From assembly GCA_016715115.1 (NCBI GenBank), contig JADKBM010000004.1:248001-312000 (forward strand): a DNA stretch of 64,000 nt, given 5' to 3'. A program made the translations under genes and the position numbers. The notes under the pieces are model-generated. The model saw only the letters and a program-made list of their open reading frames with translations, searched no databases and was not told where the DNA came from. The stretch's first letter is position 1. Each line of letters starts with the position of its first letter. The stretch comes from Acidobacteriota bacterium (lineage in GTDB: Bacteria; Acidobacteriota; Blastocatellia; Pyrinomonadales; Pyrinomonadaceae). Below are positions 59,401 to 64,000 of this stretch, in pieces.

Positions 59401-59812
59401 AGAGCCTTGAGAAATTCGAGCTGCTATTGCGGGTCGAGACAAACAGAACGCTCTGGCCGTCGGGAGTCCAGCCCGACACTTCGTCGAGCGAGGGATGATA
59501 TGTAACGCGCCGCGGAACTCCGCCCGCCGCGGGAACGACATAGACATCCGTATTTCCGTCGTATTCGCCCGTGAAGGCGATCATCGATCCGTCGGGCGAA
59601 AAATACGGGGCGGTCTCGACCCCGACTCCGGTCGTCAAACGACGCGCGTCGCCCCCGGCGCGCGGCACAATCCAGAGATCCCCCGCATACGAGAAAACGA
59701 TTTCGGAACGGCTGATCGCCGGTTGACGGAACAATGTGACCTGTCCCGTCTGCGCGAGAGTCAGCACGGCCAGCGTGACCACAAAGAGCGATGACAAAGC
59801 GAACTTTCTCAA
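56462..59812 (-). CDS. Tricorn-like S41 protease, paralogue 2
   Basis: 1116 aa from a TTG at 59812, preferred because GGAG lies 9 bp upstream and the product starts with a signal peptide (RKFALSSLFVVTLAVLTLAQ). The frame is open to an ATG at 59911, but that extension is unlike a leader. Propeller blades as in paralogue 1 (WSPDGKWIAYFSDESGEYML, YFSPDGSMIAFTGEYDGNTD). A Pro/Ala linker of ~45 residues (APTPAVSPSPSPTATPAVAA) sits before the PDZ and S41 parts. The active site is NELAGSGGDAMPWFF, with Ser near 993, and GALVGKRTWGG. It lies upstream of paralogue 1 on the same strand, so a tandem duplication is likely. Confidence 0.92.
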   Translation of the reverse strand: MRKFALSSLFVVTLAVLTLAQTGQVTLFRQPAISRSEIVFSYAGDLWIVPRAGGDARRLTTGVGVETAPYFSPDGSMIAFTGEYDGNTDVYVVPAAGGVPRRVTYHPSLDEVSGWTPDGQSVLFVSTRNSSSNFSRLYTVGVEGAGLPVELPLPMVDRGWLSPDAQYVAYEPLSQWQSDWKRYQGGQTQPIWIAKLADSTIEKVPRENSNDKCPMWVGDKVYFLSDRNNGVVTLFSYDTRSKKVEQIVENSGLDIKYASAGGGAIVYEQFGAIYTVDVGSKSPKKVNIRVTGDFPGVRPRFERVGSRIAGAAISPTGVRAVFEARGEIISAPADKGDARNLTNTTAVMEREPAWSPDGKWIAYFSDESGEYMLHLRDQSGGGEVKKFALGDGKPGFFSGAVWSPDSKKIAYNRQDVSLWILDVEKGTNTRVDQNTYGDFGDVMEPTWSPDSNWIGYPKQLDNRLRAVFLYAVDKAQTFRVTDGLGDARHVVFDKSGKYLFFTGSTNVGPTISFADLSGINHQTSRNVYAIVLRNDIPSPLAPESDEEKVQEEKKEAPAPTPAVSPSPSPTATPAVAATPVAAATPVAPKPKAPEPTRVDLDGIDQRIIAIPQIPARDFTGLFPGKPGILYITELPAAPQAGPFGLTLHKFDLEKRKLEEVRPGINGFAISANGEKMLFQQGPMWNMISTMFPARPGEGIVKTSDMEVYVDPRAEWKQMFNEIWRGERDFFYDPNIHGLDIEKAKKLYGPYVDVVAHRDDLNYLFREMLNQITVGHMYIGGGDQPRPNFVPGGLLGADYKIENGRYRFARVYNGENWNPQLRAPLTAPGVNVKPGEYLLSVAGRDLKSTDNLYRLFESTANKQIVIKVGPNPDGKDSRAVTVVPVGTETGLRNLAWIEDNRRAVDRLSGGKLGYVYIPNTGGPGYQSFNRYFFAQTDKYGAVIDERFNGGGLLADYVVEYLSRQQLAKIAFRAGKDWNVPAGAIYGPKAMLINELAGSGGDAMPWFFKNLKVGALVGKRTWGGLVRASGIPTLMDGGSIRAPNGAVYGLNGQWEVENVGVAPDIEVEYDPAMWRQGRDPQLEKAVEWLLEELRKNPPKDYKRPDYPNYHKSTGLGKP

Positions 59813-60172
59813 GTTTTTATTCTCCGTTATGAAAGATTGGCGGACACGCCGAGCGGAACTGCATTCCAAGGCCGGACAAAGGGAACAGGCCGTCAGGCTG
59901 ATGGAAATCATCGGCGGTCGATCGGGTTTCGTTATTTACTACGCAGGAATCCGGTCAAAAGATTCACAATTTCTTCATTCGTGACGGCTGCAAATCGACA
60001 AATCAGCCGAATGGCACGAAACAGTTCGTATTTCCGCATTCAATGCGGATTATGCCTAGGACAGATTTGCCCGCCAATCACGCAAATAAACGCGAAAAAT
60101 GGGTTTATTCATCTTGCTTTTCGCGATTCTTGCGCGTTTTTCGGGAAGTTCCTTCCTGAGCGTAATCTCGGT
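59813..60172. other. Intergenic region between protease 2 and acpS
   Basis: 360 bp. No gene. CGCAAATAAACGCGAAAAAT and GATTCTTGCGCGTTTTTC at 60081-60140 share CGCGAAAA/TTTTCGCG words but form no clear hairpin with a T-run. Confidence 0.5.
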
Positions 60173-60562
60173 CTAATGCTCGCTGGTCTTTTCAAGGACG
60201 ACCTGCGCGACGGCGTGCTCGGTCGTGTGCGAGATCGAAAGATGAATCCGTTCCGCGCCGAGCTCGGCGAGCAGTTTCTGCGCCTCACCCGTTGCAGTCA
60301 AAGTCGGAACGCCCATTTCGTCATTAAGGATCTCCATATCGTGCCACGAAAGGCGGCCGCGCCAGCCGGTCTTGAGCGCCTTCAGGAAAGCTTCTTTCGC
60401 CGCGAACCGGGCCGCGTAGCTTTGGGCGGCGGCGGCGCCTTTAGTGTCGCAGTAAGCGCGTTCGGCGGGCGTATAAACCCGCTCGGCAAACCGCGGAGTT
60501 CTTTCAATCGTTTCGCGAATCCGATAAACTTCAACAATGTCGATGCCGATGGAGATTATCAT
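60173..60562 (-). CDS. acpS: Holo-[acyl-carrier-protein] synthase
   Basis: 129 aa, typical length. Magnesium/CoA motif IGIDIVEVYRI with D8, and the second motif YAARFAAKEAFLKALKTG with E57. IHLSISHTTEHAVAQVVLE closes the fold. It transfers 4'-phosphopantetheine from CoA to the serine of apo-ACP in the cytoplasm, needed for fatty-acid synthesis. Divergent from the pgeF-like gene and separated from it by a REP-like repeat. Confidence 0.95.
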   Translation of the reverse strand: MIISIGIDIVEVYRIRETIERTPRFAERVYTPAERAYCDTKGAAAAQSYAARFAAKEAFLKALKTGWRGRLSWHDMEILNDEMGVPTLTATGEAQKLLAELGAERIHLSISHTTEHAVAQVVLEKTSEH

Positions 60563-60587
60563 CAGATTTTGGGCTTCCGCGCTTGAA

Positions 60588-60666
60588 TTTTCGCCCTCAG
60601 GCGGCCTAACACTATTTTACGTCGACTTGTATTAATTTTTCGCCGCCTGAAGGCGGAACTCCAAAC
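60588..60666. repeat. REP-like family D, inverted pair
   Basis: CGCCCTCAGGCGGCC at 60591 and CGCCGCCTGAAGGCGGAACT at 60641, facing each other between divergent genes, ending in CCAAAC as in other family D copies. Confidence 0.8.
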
Positions 60667-60671
60667 TTTTG

Positions 60672-61490
60672 ATGGACATTTTATCAGATAACGGATTTTA
60701 CTGGCGCGAAAAGGACGGCGTACGCGTATTGGTTTCACGCTTGCTCGAGACGCACGGATTCGTCAACGGGTTTTCAACGCGGCTCGGAGGCGTTTCGTCG
60801 TTCCCTGAGAACGATCTCAACCTCGCCGGTTACGACGAAGACTCCGAAGCAAATATCGCCGAAAACCGGCGTCGTTTTATGAACGTTTTTAATCGCGGCT
60901 TTCGGCTCGCGTCCTGCTGGCAGATCCATAGTGCCGAGGTCCGTCAGGTCCTCGATTTCGATGACGCGATCGACGGCAACCACCGGATGGACGCGCTCGT
61001 CTCGGACGCCGCCGACGTCTTGCTGGGCGTCAAAACGGCCGACTGCATTCCGGTCCTTCTCGGAGACACGCGCACCGGCGCGTTCGCCGCGGTCCATGCC
61101 GGCTGGCGCGGAACGGTGCAATCTATCGTCGTCAATACGGTCCGGAAGATGCGCGCCGCATACGGAACCGAACCTGAAGATATTGTCGCCGCCATCGGAC
61201 CGGCCGCGACCGCGCGCAACTACGAGGTCGGCCAGGACGTGATCGATGCGTTTCGCGAGAACTTTCCCGACTCCGAAAAACTCCTCACACCGACGCGCGA
61301 GGGACACGCTAAGATCGATCTGCATACGGCAAACAAAGACCAGTTGACGGATCTCGGTGTCAGCGAATCGCGGATCTCGGTTTCCGATCTTTGCACGATG
61401 GAGCGCACGGATCTTTTCTTCTCTTATCGGGTCGAGAAGAGGCTGTACGGGAAAACGGGCCGATTGATGGCAGTCATCGGGCGTGATTGA
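60672..61490 (+). CDS. pgeF: Peptidoglycan editing factor / laccase-domain protein (YfiH family)
   Basis: 272 aa from ATG 60672 (a TTG lies one codon upstream). Conserved metal-site boxes: CWQIHSAEVRQV, KTADCIPVLLGDTRTGAFAA and AAVHAGWRGTVQSIV, i.e. His, Cys, His. FSTRLGGVSS near the N-terminus and SDLCTMERTDLFFSYR near the C-terminus complete the family pattern. PgeF removes L-Ser-containing UDP-MurNAc precursors wrongly made by MurC; homologues also act as purine nucleoside phosphorylases (FAMIN-like). Cytoplasmic. Confidence 0.92.
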   Translation: MDILSDNGFYWREKDGVRVLVSRLLETHGFVNGFSTRLGGVSSFPENDLNLAGYDEDSEANIAENRRRFMNVFNRGFRLASCWQIHSAEVRQVLDFDDAIDGNHRMDALVSDAADVLLGVKTADCIPVLLGDTRTGAFAAVHAGWRGTVQSIVVNTVRKMRAAYGTEPEDIVAAIGPAATARNYEVGQDVIDAFRENFPDSEKLLTPTREGHAKIDLHTANKDQLTDLGVSESRISVSDLCTMERTDLFFSYRVEKRLYGKTGRLMAVIGRD

Positions 61491-61509
61491 GCCTGAGGCC
61501 GGCGTTTTG

Positions 61510-61539
61510 TTGACCCGATACGTCAAATTTAACTAGAAT
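61510..61539 (+). promoter_or_regulatory. Putative sigma-70 promoter for the zincin-TPR gene
   Basis: TTGACC (61510-61515), an 18 bp spacer and TAGAAT (61534-61539), 28 bp before the ATG. GGAGG (61556-61560) gives a strong ribosome-binding site. Confidence 0.5.
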
Positions 61540-61567
61540 TGTACCGAGGGCTTTTGGAGGTGTTCTA

Positions 61568-63955
61568 ATGAAGTCTCGCGTCGTACTTCTCACGCTCGTC
61601 TGCGTGTCGTTGCTATTCACGATTCCGGCGTCGGCCAAAGACACCTGGATCAGCGTCCGCTCAAAGAATTTCCACCTCGTCGGCAATGCGAACGAAAAGG
61701 AAATTCGGCAGGTCGCGACGAAACTTGAACAGTTTCGCGAGACCTTTCGACAGATATTTCCGCGCGTCAAACTGAGCCAGTCGATTCAAACCAATGTGAT
61801 CGTCTTCAAAGACGATGGGGCGTATCGTCCGTTCAAACCGAAAAATGCAAGCGGCAAGACGATCGATTCCATCGCCGGCTATTTCCAGCCCGGCACCGAC
61901 GTCAACTACATCACTCTCGCGATTGACGCCGATATGAAAGATACGTACGGCATTATCTTTCACGAGTACGTCCATTTCATTCTCGAAGCGAACTTCGGCA
62001 AATCGGAAGTGCCGGCGTGGTTCAACGAGGGGCTCGCCGAATACTATCAGACGTTCAAGATAGAGAACGATCAAAAGGTGACGCTCGGCATTATCCAACC
62101 CAACCATCTCTACTTTCTTCAACAGTCCAAACTGATGCCGCTGAAGTCGTTTTTCGAGATCGACAACTATTCGCTGCACGAAAGCGGGAGTCACTCGCGA
62201 AGCATTTTTTACGCACAGGCCTGGGCGTTGATCCATTATCTGCTCCAGGGAGTAAAGGGCGGCAACGCGGACGGCTTGAATAATTTTCTGACGCTCGTGA
62301 TGAAGGGCGCAAAGCCGGAAGATGCGTTTCAGCAAGCCTTTCTGATGGACTATCCGGCGATGGAAAAGGCTCTGACCAATTACGTCGCGCAAAGCAAGTA
62401 TTACTCGTCAGTCCTGAGTTTCAAACAGAAACTGATCTTTGATACGGAGATGAAGACGGCGCCATTGTCCGAAGCGGAAAGCAATGCTTTTCTCGGCGAC
62501 CTGCTCTTTCATACGAACAGCCTGGCCGACGCCGAGATCTATCTTCAAAAGGCGATCGCGCTCGACCCGAAATCGAGTATGGCGAACACTTCGCTTGGCT
62601 TGATTCGGACGCGGGAGCGGAAATTCGAAGAGGCGAAGGCGTTTCTTGAAAAGGCGATCGCGGGCGACGCCAGGAACCATTTCGCCCATTACAACTACGC
62701 GTACGTCCTCAGCCGGGAAGGTATGGACGAGTTTGGTTTTGTCCAAAAGTACGCGCCGGACTCGGTGAAGAGAATGCGCGATTCGTTGGTCAAGGCAATC
62801 GAACTGAATCCGGCCTTCACCGAGAGTTACCAATTGCTTAGCTTTCTTTACCTGGTCAACAACGAAAATCTCGAAGAGGCCATTGTCTTGCTCAAGAAAG
62901 CTGCCGATCTGCAGCCCGGAAATCAACAGAATCAATACCTACTTGCACAGCTCTACTTGCGGCAGGAAAAGGTTGCCGAAGCCAGCGCTCTCGCCGAGAA
63001 GATCTTCAGGACAGCCGATGAACCCGATCTCAGGGCGAAGGCGCAGGCGTTGATCAACAACATCCGGGAGTATCAGGAGAAACGGGCCTTTTTCGACAAG
63101 CAGACGAAGGAACTGGAGGACCGCGGCATCAAGGCGCCGATCCTCGTCAAGCGGAAAGGTGAAAAGCCTTTGACCGAAGAAGAGGTTGAACGGATCAAAA
63201 GGGAGAACGAGATCATCAGTCTCAACAGCGCCGTGAAAAGGCCTGAAGCCGGACAAACCGAGGCGGTCGGCTATTTGGACCGCGTCGCCTGTGTCCGCGG
63301 CGAGGTCGTCTATACATTTCGTTCGGAGACCGAATCCTTCACGCTCACGAGCAAGGGTTTCGGCGAACTCGACCTTATGGCGATGGTCGAAGAGGCGCAA
63401 AATCTCTCGTTCGGCTGCGATGCCGACGTCAAAGCGATGAAGGCGGTCGTGATCTACGAACCGGCGAAGGTCGCGAACGCGAAGTCGCGCGGAACGCTTC
63501 GCTCGCTGACGTTCGTTCCTCAGTATTTCGAGCGCAAGACCGAAGAAGAGCTGAAGAACGCAAGGCAAACGGTGATCGTCGAAGATCCGCGCGACGACCC
63601 GAATGCCCAGGCGGAATTCGAGAAGAAGCGGCGGGAGATGATGCTCGAGAACATCAGGAACAACCTTCGCAAACCCGCTGATGGCGAGACTCGTGTGTTC
63701 GGAATCGTCGAACGGATCGAGTGTTCGGGAGGCGCAATGTACTTCGTCGCGAAGGTCGATGACGCGACGTTGAAGCTTAAGGCGAAATCGCCGCAGATCA
63801 GATCATTTTCGGCGGAAGCGTCGGGACTTCAATTCGGGTGCGGAGTGAAAATGCCGCAACTCAGGGCATACATCATATTTCGCGGCAGCATTCTCGACGC
63901 CGGCGAATTGGTTTCCGTCGAGTTCGTTCCGCCGAGTTTCAAGCCTGAAGAGTGA
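61568..63955 (+). CDS. Exported zincin-like peptidase (peptidase MA/DUF1570 type) with TPR repeats
   Basis: 795 aa. Signal peptide MKSRVVLLTLVCVSLLFTIP. An N-terminal gluzincin domain (about 25-285) has H132-E-x-x-H136 (FHEYVHFILEA) and the downstream Glu in PAWFNEGLAEYYQT (E154). TPR-like pairs follow (about 310-510): LADAEIYLQKAIALDPKSSM, NTSLGLIRTRERKFEEAKAF, NLEEAIVLLKKAADLQPGNQ. The C-terminal ~280 residues contain two similar beta-rich modules (AVGYLDRVACVRGEVVYTFR and VFGIVERIECSGGAMYFVAK), so a tandem duplicated domain. Probably a periplasmic protease with a protein-interaction platform. Confidence 0.85.
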   Translation: MKSRVVLLTLVCVSLLFTIPASAKDTWISVRSKNFHLVGNANEKEIRQVATKLEQFRETFRQIFPRVKLSQSIQTNVIVFKDDGAYRPFKPKNASGKTIDSIAGYFQPGTDVNYITLAIDADMKDTYGIIFHEYVHFILEANFGKSEVPAWFNEGLAEYYQTFKIENDQKVTLGIIQPNHLYFLQQSKLMPLKSFFEIDNYSLHESGSHSRSIFYAQAWALIHYLLQGVKGGNADGLNNFLTLVMKGAKPEDAFQQAFLMDYPAMEKALTNYVAQSKYYSSVLSFKQKLIFDTEMKTAPLSEAESNAFLGDLLFHTNSLADAEIYLQKAIALDPKSSMANTSLGLIRTRERKFEEAKAFLEKAIAGDARNHFAHYNYAYVLSREGMDEFGFVQKYAPDSVKRMRDSLVKAIELNPAFTESYQLLSFLYLVNNENLEEAIVLLKKAADLQPGNQQNQYLLAQLYLRQEKVAEASALAEKIFRTADEPDLRAKAQALINNIREYQEKRAFFDKQTKELEDRGIKAPILVKRKGEKPLTEEEVERIKRENEIISLNSAVKRPEAGQTEAVGYLDRVACVRGEVVYTFRSETESFTLTSKGFGELDLMAMVEEAQNLSFGCDADVKAMKAVVIYEPAKVANAKSRGTLRSLTFVPQYFERKTEEELKNARQTVIVEDPRDDPNAQAEFEKKRREMMLENIRNNLRKPADGETRVFGIVERIECSGGAMYFVAKVDDATLKLKAKSPQIRSFSAEASGLQFGCGVKMPQLRAYIIFRGSILDAGELVSVEFVPPSFKPEE

Positions 63956-64000
63956 TCATCCCGAGTAGGCATAGCGGATTTTGCCCGCGGATCTTCGCGA

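Overview
The window looks like a chromosomal contig of an Acidobacteriota bacterium, most likely of the Blastocatellia/Pyrinomonadales type. This is inferred from gene content, not from a marker gene: an Oar-like TonB receptor with an N-terminal carboxypeptidase-regulatory domain, two paralogous tricorn-like S41 proteases, a DUF1800 protein, FG-GAP proteins, many secreted proteins of unknown function, and intergenic gaps full of 7-9 bp tandem repeats and long inverted repeats. Most genes have a GC-rich codon style. A patch around 30.7-31.2 kb and 36.6-37.1 kb is clearly AT-richer.

Layout. 1-7 kb (minus): a nitrate-reduction cluster in the order cytochrome-b-like membrane subunit, cytoplasmic molybdopterin nitrate reductase, four-cluster ferredoxin, Tat-exported Rieske protein, small membrane protein, and NarK-type transporter running off the left edge; repeat blocks split it. 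7-11 kb: small membrane protein, CapA-like lipoprotein, NTF2-like protein, glycosyltransferase. 11-18.4 kb (minus): TonB receptor, DUF1906/FG-GAP secreted protein, GTP cyclohydrolase II. 18.6-29 kb (plus): PilZ-like protein, secreted protein, an exported VanX-type dipeptidase fused to a class D beta-lactamase domain, an FHA/M15-like membrane protein, a NorD/VWA protein, a DUF3592 protein and cobalamin adenosyltransferase.

29.5-40.7 kb is the accessory region. It holds orphan C-terminal tips of RHS/YD-repeat proteins (two intact cassettes sharing a nearly identical 212 bp core but carrying different HExxH metallopeptidase-like tails), a Phd/ParE module whose toxin tail has been replaced by a Tlde1-like peptidoglycan-toxin end, RHS scraps, and small exported proteins or lipoproteins directly downstream of each toxin piece that are candidate immunity proteins. 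Exact duplications record recombination. I read it as a polymorphic-toxin tip/immunity reservoir.

40.8-64 kb returns to housekeeping and secreted enzymes: YARHG protein, M1 aminopeptidase, zinc-ribbon membrane protein, RRM RNA-binding protein, DUF1800 protein, serine hydrolase, zinc-ribbon/L7-L12-like/NHL membrane protein, LOG phosphoribohydrolase, two tricorn-like proteases separated by an ~800 bp short-period repeat, AcpS, PgeF, and a zincin-TPR protein. At least five families of inverted or palindromic repeats and several heptamer repeat families sit in the gaps, and two heptamer tracts appear to have entered coding sequence.
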